Positions 1 through 6,741 of a stretch of 38,277 nt of DNA are shown here, piece after piece. The notes beneath the pieces were generated by a model. That model was not told the DNA's origin and ran no database searches. It was given only the letters and a program-made list of their open reading frames with translations. Position numbers and translations under genes: made by a program. The DNA is from Nitrospirota bacterium (GTDB lineage: Bacteria > Nitrospirota > Nitrospiria > Nitrospirales > NS-4), in assembly GCA_005877615.1 (NCBI GenBank), contig VBOD01000115.1:1-38277 (forward strand), given 5' to 3'. Numbering within the stretch: position 1 is the first letter of the stretch; every line of letters begins with the position of its first letter.

Positions 1-2
1 CG

Positions 3-485
3 GCCGGGCAGACCGAGGACGCCCTCACCGTGTGGGGCTTCGATCTCCCGTACCTCAAAGGCGTGGAGTGCCCCTTCGATCTGAACTCGCCCTGGTACCA
101 GTGGCGGACGGACGTTGGGCTCCCGACGCTGGAGCAGCGCCTACGGGAAGAAGGGTTCCGGGTCGGAGTCATCGCAAGCCTCGCGCCCGCTTTCCCCTCC
201 AGGACGGGGCGGGTCACCTCCGTCCGCATTCTCCATTCGGACGGCGTGCTCTATGTCAGAGGCGATGAGCTGCGCCGCGTGCTAATGCTCGCGAGCACCA
301 AGTTCGACTTCGACATCGTCGGGATGCAGGTCCAGTTCACCGGGCGCGGCAGCGGCCACGGCGTGGGTATGTGCCAGTGGGGCGCCAAGGAGCTGGCCGA
401 AAAGGGCTACAGCGCGGAGACCATCCTGCGCTACTACTATTCCGGCGCCGACATCCGGGACCTCGACAGCCTGCCTCGCCGTTAG
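3..485 (+). CDS. SpoIID/LytB-domain protein, C-terminal part (5' end outside window)
   Basis: The reading frame is already open at the window edge, so the start and N-terminus are missing. The last 161 or so residues carry the SpoIID/LytB signature GRGSGHGVGMCQWGAKELA followed by an ILRYYYSGADI segment. In characterised SpoIID proteins this domain is a lytic transglycosylase acting on peptidoglycan glycan strands stripped of stem peptides. In non-sporulating bacteria the domain is probably used in cell-wall remodelling (inference). The gene ends 7 bases before queA on the same strand, so the two may be cotranscribed. Family assignment is firm from the motif; enzymatic role is by homology only. 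Confidence 0.85.
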   Translation, partial: AGQTEDALTVWGFDLPYLKGVECPFDLNSPWYQWRTDVGLPTLEQRLREEGFRVGVIASLAPAFPSRTGRVTSVRILHSDGVLYVRGDELRRVLMLASTKFDFDIVGMQVQFTGRGSGHGVGMCQWGAKELAEKGYSAETILRYYYSGADIRDLDSLPRR

Positions 486-492
486 TCGCCCG

Positions 493-1518
493 ATGCGGCT
501 GGAGGACTTCGACTATCCCTTCGACGAGTCCCTGATCGCCCAGCATCCAATCGAGCCCCGCGACCGTGCCCGGCTCCTCGTCGTGGATCGGCGTACCGGC
601 GCGTTGGCCCACCATCTCATCGCCGAGCTCCCCACGCTGCTTCGTCCGAACGACCTGCTCGTCCTCAACGACACGCAGGTCATTCCCGCGCGCCTGCCGG
701 GCCTCAAGCGGCCGAGCGGGGGAAAAGTGGAGGTGCTGCTGGTGCGGCAGGGCGAACAAGCGAACCACTGGCATGCCCTCGTACGCGGCCATGTGCGGAC
801 CGGCCAGCAGGTGGAGTTGCCGCACGGCGTCCTCGCGAGCGTGACCACCGCCGGCGAAGGCGGGCACGCCGTCATCACTTTCCCCGGCGGCCTGGACGTT
901 CTTGCCTATGCGGAGAAGGCCGGGCAGGTGCCTCTGCCGCCTTACATCCATCGCACGCCTGTTGAAGACGACCGCGTCCACTACCAGACCGTGTTCGCGC
1001 GCCGTCCCGGCGCGGTGGCCGCGCCGACCGCCGGCCTGCACTTCACGGAGCCGCTGCTGCAAGCTCTCACTGCGCAGGGTGTCAGGGCGGGGTATGTGAC
1101 GCTGCACGTGGGGCCGGGCACCTTCAAGCCGGTCACCTGTGAGGACATCCGCCGGCACGTGATGGACCCGGAATGGTACGAGCTGCCGGCCGCGACGGCC
1201 AAGCTGGTGAACGAGACGAGGGCGGCCGGAGGGCGGATCGTCGCCGTGGGGAGCACGGCGGTGCGGGTGCTGGAGACGACGGCGCAGAACGGGTTGCCGC
1301 TGGAAGCCGGCGCCGGGGAGACGGGCCTGTTCATCTACCCCGGCTTTCGCTTTTCGGTCGTGGACGTGCTGCTCACCAACTTCCACCTGCCGAAGAGCAC
1401 GCTCTTCATGCTAGTCTGCGCGCTGGCCGGACTGGAGCGCCTGCTGGAAGCCTACCGCGTCGCCGCCGCCGAACGGTACCGGTTCTACTCCTATGGCGAC
1501 GCGATGCTGATCCTCTGA
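493..1518 (+). CDS. queA: S-adenosylmethionine:tRNA ribosyltransferase-isomerase QueA
   Basis: This 341-residue protein has the usual QueA length and diagnostic segments: an N-terminal DFDYPFDESLIAQHP, a central TPVEDDRVHYQTVFA, PTAGLHFTEPLL, and TLHVGPGTFKPV. QueA transfers and isomerises the ribosyl part of AdoMet onto preQ1 at tRNA position 34 to give epoxyqueuosine, in the cytoplasm. The ATG at 493 follows the SpoIID-domain stop by 7 bases and begins at the conserved N-terminus. There is no strong Shine-Dalgarno, so it is probably translated by coupling. Its stop codon lies 1 base before the 52-bp direct repeat that bounds the inserted segment. No other queuosine gene is visible in the window. 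Confidence 0.96.
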   Translation: MRLEDFDYPFDESLIAQHPIEPRDRARLLVVDRRTGALAHHLIAELPTLLRPNDLLVLNDTQVIPARLPGLKRPSGGKVEVLLVRQGEQANHWHALVRGHVRTGQQVELPHGVLASVTTAGEGGHAVITFPGGLDVLAYAEKAGQVPLPPYIHRTPVEDDRVHYQTVFARRPGAVAAPTAGLHFTEPLLQALTAQGVRAGYVTLHVGPGTFKPVTCEDIRRHVMDPEWYELPAATAKLVNETRAAGGRIVAVGSTAVRVLETTAQNGLPLEAGAGETGLFIYPGFRFSVVDVLLTNFHLPKSTLFMLVCALAGLERLLEAYRVAAAERYRFYSYGDAMLIL

Positions 1519-1519
1519 C

Positions 1520-1571
1520 CTACTCCTGGATCTGCCTTTTGCGCTTGTTCAGGTAGAAGTTGCGGACGGCG
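1520..1571. repeat. 52-bp direct repeat, left copy (orphan 3' end of mlaA)
   Basis: These 52 bases are identical to 5895-5946, where they are the stop codon and last 17 codons of intact mlaA (minus strand). Here the copy is attached to no mlaA body. It lies between the queA stop codon and the stop codon of the protease-FGE gene. The match ends at both sides with an immediate mismatch (1519 c against 5894 a; 1572 a against 5947 c). The orphan copy is under no visible coding constraint yet has no substitutions, which suggests a recent duplication. Confidence 0.95.
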
Positions 1572-1572
1572 A

Positions 1573-3186
1573 TCACGGGACATCAGTGGCGCACCGAAAG
1601 CCGAGCGTGGGGCCCCAGTAGCTCATCTCGTCCCACCCGCGGTAGCTGGCGCGCAGCTCCAACGGGCTTTGGCTCCAGTCGCCGCCGCGCAGGACCCGGA
1701 ACGATCCCCTGAGCGGACCCTGCGGATCGCGAGGCGGAGCGACTGAGTAATATTCCTCTGCATACCAGTCACTTACCCACTCCCATGCGTTCCCGACGAG
1801 ATCAAATACGCCATAGGGCGACATCGTCGCCGGAAAGCTGCCGATCGCTGCCGGTCGTTGACCGATGGCTCGCGCCGGTTGCTCTTTCACCAGGTTCTTG
1901 ATCAGCTCCACGCTATTGCCCCATGGATAGCGTCGTCCATCGGTCCCCCTGGCCGCTTTTTCCCACTCGGCTTCTGTCGGGAGCCGCCGCCCGCGCCATT
2001 GACAAAAGGTGCGGGCTTGGGCCCAGGTCACATTCGTCACAGGATATTGGGCGCGCTCCGCGTCGTCGAAGATCTGGCGATCCTTGGGTGGAAGACAGGC
2101 CCCACTTTTGACGCATAGTCGGTATTGCGCGTTGGTGACTTCATACTTATCGATCCAATACGAACTGAGACGGGTCCGGTGCATCGGTCGCGAATCTGGC
2201 AGTCCGTCTTCATCGCCCATGAGAAATTCCCCCTCCGGAATCAGCACCATTCCTTCCGGAGGAAGAACACCATTCTGAGCTAGTCGCTGCAACTCCCCTT
2301 GTTGCGCCGCCACGAGCTGCTCATCCACTTTGGCGATCGCGCTTGGGTCTACGTTTCCACTTGGACCCTGGTCCTGGGCGGCCCCGGGCTGGGGCCGCGG
2401 GATCGGGGCGCGCCGTGTTTCAACTTTCGCCTGGCCGGTGCTAGGCTCGGCCGGGCCGGCAGGAGGCGTGGCAGGCTCTTGAAAACGAACGGCATCAATC
2501 CGGACTGTCGTCCGAGCCATCTCGCGCACCATCTTTTCCATGGGTTTTTTCTTGGACGCGTTTCGTCCCTTTCCGATCGCCGCAAAATCAAAATCCGGAA
2601 TGTTGGCCAGAAGCGGTGTCGCGTAACTGATCGGCACCACAAAACCCATCCCTTCCGGTGGAATTCCAGACGGGTGGCTGAATTTGGTCGTCACGATTCC
2701 GATCAACTCGCCCTGACTATTGAAGACCGGCCCTCCGCTGCTGCCCGGATTGAAGGCCGCATCAACCTGGAAGACCCGCTTGACGCCCTTTGTCCGGACT
2801 GCGGCGATCCGCCCATGCGAGACCGCCGCTTCCCGAAGGCCAAACGGGAACCCGACCGTGACGACTTCTTCGTCAAGCTGGACCGCCCCGGCATAGCCTA
2901 TTGGGGATTCGGAGAGCCCTACGGTCTCGATCTTCAGTAAGGTCAAGTCCTGCTCGGGATCCGTGCTAACAACAACTGCCGGAGCACGGAATTCTCCAGC
3001 CGTGACGACGACGATACGGCGGGCGTTGGACACCACATGATGGGCGGTCAGAATGTAGCCGTCCGAATGGACGATCACTCCACTTCCTGCCGGTCTCTCC
3101 GTAGGCCCGTTCGGGCCTTCGGCCGCACCCAGAATACCAGCGCCCAAGAAGATGACCAGTCCACAGCAAAGCCCTAGGCGCCTCAT
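1573..3186 (-). CDS. Exported trypsin-like serine protease fused to a formylglycine-generating-enzyme-type domain
   Basis: The 537-residue protein has a signal peptide (about 1-22), a DegP-like S1C protease domain (about 30-200) and a proline-rich linker (about 235-285). A C-terminal FGE/SUMF1-type domain follows (about 310-537). The catalytic triad is visible as TAHHVV (H50), DPEQDLTLL (D80) and FNPGSSGGPVFN (S150). The FGE part shows MVLIPEGEFLMGD, YEVTNAQY, RLPTEAEWEKAARG, NAWEWVSDWY and RVLRGGDW. No PDZ domain follows the protease. FGE-type folds in bacteria often lack the copper-binding cysteines and serve other roles; no sulfatase is nearby. The start overlaps the DUF3365 stop by ATGA (3183-3186), indicating coupling. 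The stop codon is one base from the direct repeat, so the gene ends exactly at the island border. Confidence 0.9.
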   Translation of the reverse strand: MRRLGLCCGLVIFLGAGILGAAEGPNGPTERPAGSGVIVHSDGYILTAHHVVSNARRIVVVTAGEFRAPAVVVSTDPEQDLTLLKIETVGLSESPIGYAGAVQLDEEVVTVGFPFGLREAAVSHGRIAAVRTKGVKRVFQVDAAFNPGSSGGPVFNSQGELIGIVTTKFSHPSGIPPEGMGFVVPISYATPLLANIPDFDFAAIGKGRNASKKKPMEKMVREMARTTVRIDAVRFQEPATPPAGPAEPSTGQAKVETRRAPIPRPQPGAAQDQGPSGNVDPSAIAKVDEQLVAAQQGELQRLAQNGVLPPEGMVLIPEGEFLMGDEDGLPDSRPMHRTRLSSYWIDKYEVTNAQYRLCVKSGACLPPKDRQIFDDAERAQYPVTNVTWAQARTFCQWRGRRLPTEAEWEKAARGTDGRRYPWGNSVELIKNLVKEQPARAIGQRPAAIGSFPATMSPYGVFDLVGNAWEWVSDWYAEEYYSVAPPRDPQGPLRGSFRVLRGGDWSQSPLELRASYRGWDEMSYWGPTLGFRCATDVP

Positions 3187-3968
3187 CGTTGAATCGGGAT
3201 CACCACACTGATCGCTCCGGCATTTTGCCCCAGACGAAGACCTTCTCGCGGATAGCCGGTTTTGTCAAGTTCCCCTTTGGGTTCCCCATGACAGGTCAGA
3301 CACTGACGGGTCGTGTAGAGCGGAAACATCAGCCGCAATGACTTGCTCTTGGCGGTCACCTGGCTGATTAACTTTTCACGCGGGTAGGAGGGATCGGCAA
3401 ATTCTTGCAGGACTGATTTCTCGAAGTCATCCGGCGCATTGGAGGGGTTTCGCGGGCTCAGCGCGGTCTGCTTGAGCCGGACCCCCGTTGCCTCCCTAAA
3501 GCGGCCCGCCACTCTCGACCCGAATACCGCGGGAATAAATCCTTTGAAGCCGACCCCTTTACGGTTTATCTCGGGCTGGGCCTCAGCCACGACCTTCTTG
3601 CTCACAGCGACAAGGGTCGCCAACATCTCCTTCGCATTTCGTGAGAGCCGGGCGGAATTCAGCTCCTGCAGGTCAATGCCAGATCGGCTGCGAAACATTT
3701 CCATAAGCTGTTGCTCGAACACCTTAGGCGTGAAGCCTTTATTCTCCTTGCTGGGATCGTCGACCAGCTCCTGATTCTCATTGATGACGTAGCGCCCGGA
3801 GTCGAGAAGAATTGCGAGCAAGCGCGCGGTCTGCTCAATTTCAGAGACGCTTTGAAGGGAGGGGTTTGCGCCTGGCGGTTGCTTGGACAAAGACACGGGT
3901 TGGCTTATGGCTGATCCGCTGGTAGCCAACAGCACAGGAAAAACCCACGCAAGAACATTCCGCATCAT
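3183..3968 (-). CDS. DUF3365-type exported haem c protein
   Basis: From the ATG at 3968 the product is 261 residues, with an N-terminal signal peptide (MMRNVLAWVFPVLLATSGSA). The C-terminal third carries QCLTCHGEPKG, one CxxCH haem c motif (C223, C226, H227). The surrounding pattern of KSLRLMFPLYT, CHGEP and a GYPREGLRLGQNAGAISV tail is that of the DUF3365/Tll0287-like haem domain, usually a periplasmic redox or ligand sensor. The frame stays open upstream to 4061, but that extension lacks a signal peptide, so the start at 3968 is preferred. No clear ribosome-binding site is seen. It is upstream of and overlaps the protease-FGE gene by four bases, so the two are probably made together. A sensory or redox role is inference. 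Confidence 0.85.
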   Translation of the reverse strand: MMRNVLAWVFPVLLATSGSAISQPVSLSKQPPGANPSLQSVSEIEQTARLLAILLDSGRYVINENQELVDDPSKENKGFTPKVFEQQLMEMFRSRSGIDLQELNSARLSRNAKEMLATLVAVSKKVVAEAQPEINRKGVGFKGFIPAVFGSRVAGRFREATGVRLKQTALSPRNPSNAPDDFEKSVLQEFADPSYPREKLISQVTAKSKSLRLMFPLYTTRQCLTCHGEPKGELDKTGYPREGLRLGQNAGAISVVIPIQR

Positions 3969-4198
3969 GGTCCACGCAGGGAAACAATCACGCTGCGATG
4001 ATACCCTCTGGTCCCTTCTGACATCAAGGTCAGAACGCGTCCGGAGGCGACACCGGGACACCAGGCTGGGACCCAGTGCCCCGGTATCTCAATTGAGCTA
4101 CTTAGTCAGTCTTGGAACCCTCGAACTCGCTGCACGCCTCACATTTCGCTTCGTGAGCGTGCGAGACCGCATGCCAGGATCCTTGCGATTTTCAGGAC

Positions 4199-4681
4199 TC
4201 ATCCTCCTTCAGATCCTCCCATGTTATCCTGATTTTCGGGAGGATAATCCTTGTGTTCCTCAATCCGGTTAATGGTTAATGAGCCACAGACGATGCGAGT
4301 GGCAGTTGTCACGCAATCCTCTATCGGCGCAGCGGTCTTGAGCTCTTCCACCGGTGAGATCATCTGCCAATGGCTTAAGAGCTCGTCTGCAGCAACGTCA
4401 TTGATGCCGTGAGCGCGGGCGCGCAGCATCTGGAACAGCTTTTCAATTTCGGCCTTTGCGGTGTTCTTATCTCCACGACTCATCGCATCCCGTACGACGC
4501 CTACTTTCTCAACGTAGGGATCAAAATTGGATGCAGGGTAGGTGGCCTTGTAGAAGGTCAGCGAGTTGGCCATCTCGTTGCACCACCCGCACTCAGACGC
4601 GAGGGCGACACCCAGCGTCAAGAGGCACACTGTACAGACGGCGGCCAGCGCAACGAGTACCTTATTCATCTTTCTGCTCAT
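4199..4681 (-). CDS. Small exported protein with a CxxC motif after the signal peptide
   Basis: The ATG at 4681 is set by an excellent Shine-Dalgarno, GGAGGTGA, three bases upstream; a longer open frame to 4726 lacks one. The 160-residue product has a signal peptide (about 1-28), then SECGWCNEMANS with C31 and C34, a mostly helical middle and two more cysteines near 122 and 131. The tail is rich in N, G, E and D. The family is not recognised. The CGWC pair resembles thioredoxin-like active sites but no thioredoxin fold is evident; a helical metal- or redox-linked periplasmic protein is possible. It lies 230 bases upstream of the DUF3365 gene in the same direction. Confidence 0.8.
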   Translation of the reverse strand: MSRKMNKVLVALAAVCTVCLLTLGVALASECGWCNEMANSLTFYKATYPASNFDPYVEKVGVVRDAMSRGDKNTAKAEIEKLFQMLRARAHGINDVAADELLSHWQMISPVEELKTAAPIEDCVTTATRIVCGSLTINRIEEHKDYPPENQDNMGGSEGG

Positions 4682-4874
4682 GTTCACCTCCATTGCTCTT
4701 CTCAAAAAGATCCTTTTACCTGTCATCCCTTTACCGCAAAAATGACTTCAGATCTCTTTAAACGACGGGGGAGGCCGTCCTCTATCCTTAGCCCCTTGGT
4801 TATTCTTTGCCAACATGTGAACCATCATACCTTGGTCCCGGCGGCGGCATCGTCGTTTCTTTGGCGCAAACCTC

Positions 4875-5393
4875 TCAGCGGCTCCGATGGATGTCGATCA
4901 CCACGTTGGCTTCGTCCAGCTCCAACGTGACAGGCACACCTTCCTCAAAAACTGAAAGCTTGCTGCCCGCCAAGGTGTCAACGGTAAAGCTTTCGGTCCC
5001 CTCCGGGGTTGAGAGCTTGATCTCCTTCCAGAATTTATCAGCGTAGCTCAGGGTTCCTTCGATGATGCGGTGACCAGCGGCCGACATGCCCGGCTTATGC
5101 GCGTCTATGAGCAGGTTGCCTTCATCCACGACCAATGTCAGCTCGTCGCCGATCTTGGCGTCGTACACTCCTATCCGCTCGGCTTTCAGAACACTGATCG
5201 TTCTATGCTGGAGTCCATATTGGGGCCGCACAAAAAACATCGAGGGGTAGACCTTGGTCACGATTCCCTTCACCTCCATGTGGGCGATGTGGGGGAAGGG
5301 ACCGGAGCGGTCGGGATGATCGGCGGCGCCTGGGGCCGCCCAAAACAGAATCGCTGCACACACGGGCAGGATGCAGTAGTAGAAACGAGTCAT
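4875..5393 (-). CDS. Exported protein of unknown function, predicted beta-rich
   Basis: This 172-residue protein starts at an ATG with AGGAGGT five bases upstream. It begins with a signal peptide (about 1-24, ending APGAA) and continues with short alternating strands such as EVKGIVTKVYPSMFFVRP, GDELTLVVDEGNLLIDAHK and GVPVTLELDEANVVIDIHR. The last two look like two copies of one motif ending in an I-D-x-H element, suggesting an internal duplication of a small beta domain. No catalytic motif is seen and the family is not recognised. It lies second in the minus-strand gene set of the inserted segment. A hairpin-like sequence with stem GACGG/CCGTC lies downstream near 4768-4783 but lacks a good T-run. 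Confidence 0.8.
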   Translation of the reverse strand: MTRFYYCILPVCAAILFWAAPGAADHPDRSGPFPHIAHMEVKGIVTKVYPSMFFVRPQYGLQHRTISVLKAERIGVYDAKIGDELTLVVDEGNLLIDAHKPGMSAAGHRIIEGTLSYADKFWKEIKLSTPEGTESFTVDTLAGSKLSVFEEGVPVTLELDEANVVIDIHRSR

Positions 5394-5548
5394 GGCTTAC
5401 CTCCTGACTGCGACAGTCTAGCTGCGTCGCTTACTGGCCCGGGATAGCCCCCAGGGACGAAACCGAGATCTGATATTCTTGGATCGGCGTCACCATTAAA
5501 CGGATGCGAGGAGCCGTCCGCGTGAGACTGCGGCTGAACCGGCTCCCC

Positions 5549-5689
5549 TCAGGCTGCTCGTTTGGTCTCCTCTGTGTGCGGCTGGCCAGGTGCAGACTTC
5601 GGCTTACGGCATGAGATTTCAATGCAGACGAACAGGAGCACGATCAGTGCCGCGACTCCGCTCACGATGCCCCAGTATCCCGCCGACAT
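5549..5689 (-). CDS. 46-residue single-pass membrane protein
   Basis: Reading the minus strand from the ATG at 5689 gives a 46-residue protein. It has a short N-terminus (MSAGYWG), one hydrophobic segment (about residues 8-25, IVSGVAALIVLLFVCIEI) and a basic and acidic tail ending ETKRAA. An AAGGA-type ribosome-binding site lies about ten bases upstream. Size and shape match small membrane subunits or stabilising peptides, but no family is recognised. It would be the first gene of the minus-strand set in the inserted segment, so it may be made with the exported proteins downstream. The evidence is the membrane segment, the ribosome-binding site and the position; the gene is short enough that chance remains possible. 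Confidence 0.6.
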   Translation of the reverse strand: MSAGYWGIVSGVAALIVLLFVCIEISCRKPKSAPGQPHTEETKRAA

Positions 5690-5849
5690 GTCTGCCTTTC
5701 CTTCAAGGTCCTAGAAAAAACATTCTCCCCCCTCCGGGGGCGTGCAAGCGGAATACCACCGGCGCCGGAGGCGGAGCTCACTCTAGCCTATTGATCTTTA
5801 GGCGAATTTTTTTCGGCTTCCGCTAAGGCAGCCGGTGGTCTCTGGGTAA

Positions 5850-5898
5850 GTGGTGGTTGAAGGATGATTCCGTCTGGTGGACTTCAGCCAACCACTAC
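5850..5898 (-). other. Imperfect inverted repeat at the right border of the inserted segment
   Basis: GTGGTGGTTG at 5850-5859 pairs with CAACCACTAC at 5889-5898 with one mismatch and a 29-base loop. The right arm overlaps the mlaA stop codon and the first bases of the direct repeat. It could end mlaA transcription, though there is no T-run, or mark a recombination site. Both ideas are inference. Confidence 0.35.
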
Positions 5899-5946
5899 TC
5901 CTGGATCTGCCTTTTGCGCTTGTTCAGGTAGAAGTTGCGGACGGCG
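5895..5946. repeat. 52-bp direct repeat, right copy (native mlaA 3' end)
   Basis: This copy is the final 17 codons and stop of mlaA and is identical base for base to 1520-1571. Because it is continuous with a complete mlaA it is taken as the functional copy; the left copy is the orphan. If the two copies recombined, queA and mlaA would be convergent with one base between their stop codons. Confidence 0.95.
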
Positions 5947-6653
5947 CTGTAGAGGTCGAGCGTCCCTTCCTCCACGCTCTCGAAGGTCTCCAGATTGAGC
6001 GCCCGCTCGTTGAGGATGTCTTCGGTCTTCTTGCCGAAGGACGCGGCCAGCGGAATGACGTAGCTGATCGGGTCCATGGCGATGTCGAACACGTACCCCA
6101 CGCCGTCGCGGAGCGTGAGGGGAGGCAGCAGCGGCAGCACCAGGTAGCGGCTCTGCTTCCAGCCCCACACGCCGAACGTCTGTCCGGTGTCCTCGTCGCT
6201 CTTCTCGATGCCGAACTGATACTTGGCGACGTCGGTCATGCCCGCCCCCCCGAGAATGGTGTTGATGAGGAAGCGCGCCAGCTCCCGGCCGGCGCCGTCC
6301 AATTTGCCCTGGAGCACGCTGTTCACGAACCGCTTGGGGAAGCCGATGTGGTCGAAGAGATTATGGATGATCTGCTTCTCCCCGTCGCCCACAACGACGT
6401 CATAGCCCTTGGCCGCGGGCTTGAGCACATACACGTCCAGATAATCGTGGTTGAACGTGAACATCTTCTCGTTGAACGGCTCCCAGGGATCGTAATCCCC
6501 GCTCGTCTCCTCGTCGGGCTTGGCGATCTGCTTGCCGGTCACGACCACCTCTTCCAGGGCCTGGGCTTCCCGAGAAGCCCCGCCGGTCAGACTGAGTCCC
6601 ACAGTCCCAACGATCAGGATGACGGCCAGCCGCGCTGTTCCGCGTCTTTCCAC
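5895..6653 (-). CDS. mlaA: MlaA/VacJ family outer-membrane lipid asymmetry protein
   Basis: MlaA removes misplaced phospholipids from the outer leaflet of the outer membrane. The hallmark is DYDPWEPFNEKMFTFN at about residues 53-68, followed by FVNSVLQGKLDGAGRELARF, GVWGWKQSRYLVLPLLPP and DPISY. The frame is open to 6827, but the GTG at 6653 follows GAGGAA by six bases and opens a signal peptide, giving 252 residues. The expected lipobox cysteine is absent (the region reads GLSLTGGAS), so this copy may be soluble or held by signal anchor, unlike E. coli MlaA. No mlaBCDEF genes are in the window. The last 17 codons are duplicated at 1520-1571. The C-terminus after about 235 is very basic (NKRKRQ). 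Confidence 0.9.
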   Translation of the reverse strand: MERRGTARLAVILIVGTVGLSLTGGASREAQALEEVVVTGKQIAKPDEETSGDYDPWEPFNEKMFTFNHDYLDVYVLKPAAKGYDVVVGDGEKQIIHNLFDHIGFPKRFVNSVLQGKLDGAGRELARFLINTILGGAGMTDVAKYQFGIEKSDEDTGQTFGVWGWKQSRYLVLPLLPPLTLRDGVGYVFDIAMDPISYVIPLAASFGKKTEDILNERALNLETFESVEEGTLDLYSAVRNFYLNKRKRQIQE

Positions 6654-6741
6654 AGTCACTTCCTCGCACCTCCTCGTGGCGTTTACGGCAGCGGTAGAGT
6701 GCCTAAGCAGCCTTCGATAGTCAAGGTTGGGCCCGGGCCCG

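Larger units (their letters stand above)
1572..5894. mobile_element. Putative 4.3-kb inserted segment flanked by 52-bp direct repeats
   Basis: The segment sits between queA and mlaA and is bounded by an exact 52-bp repeat of the mlaA 3' end, the pattern left by site-specific integration into a gene 3' end. All five genes inside are on the minus strand and encode exported or membrane proteins. Base composition looks lower in GC than the flanks: two 60-base rows counted inside had 27 and 31 G+C (2101-2160, 3721-3780), while a row in tig (21481-21540) had 44. No integrase, transposase or terminal inverted repeat is visible, so the element would be a remnant or cargo moved in trans. Homologous recombination or an assembly error could also produce the pattern. 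Confidence 0.6.

Noticed and set aside
470-495. Possible preQ1 riboswitch before queA
   Set aside because: Only 7 bases separate queA from the upstream gene, leaving no room for an aptamer.
5431-5622. 63-codon minus-strand frame next to the 46-residue membrane protein
   Set aside because: It overlaps the better-supported 46-residue gene in another frame and is arginine- and serine-rich without structure.
1520-5946. Interpretation of the repeats as an insertion-sequence target duplication
   Set aside because: Target duplications of insertion sequences are typically 2-14 bases. A 52-base repeat with no transposase or terminal inverted repeats fits site-specific integration or recombination better.
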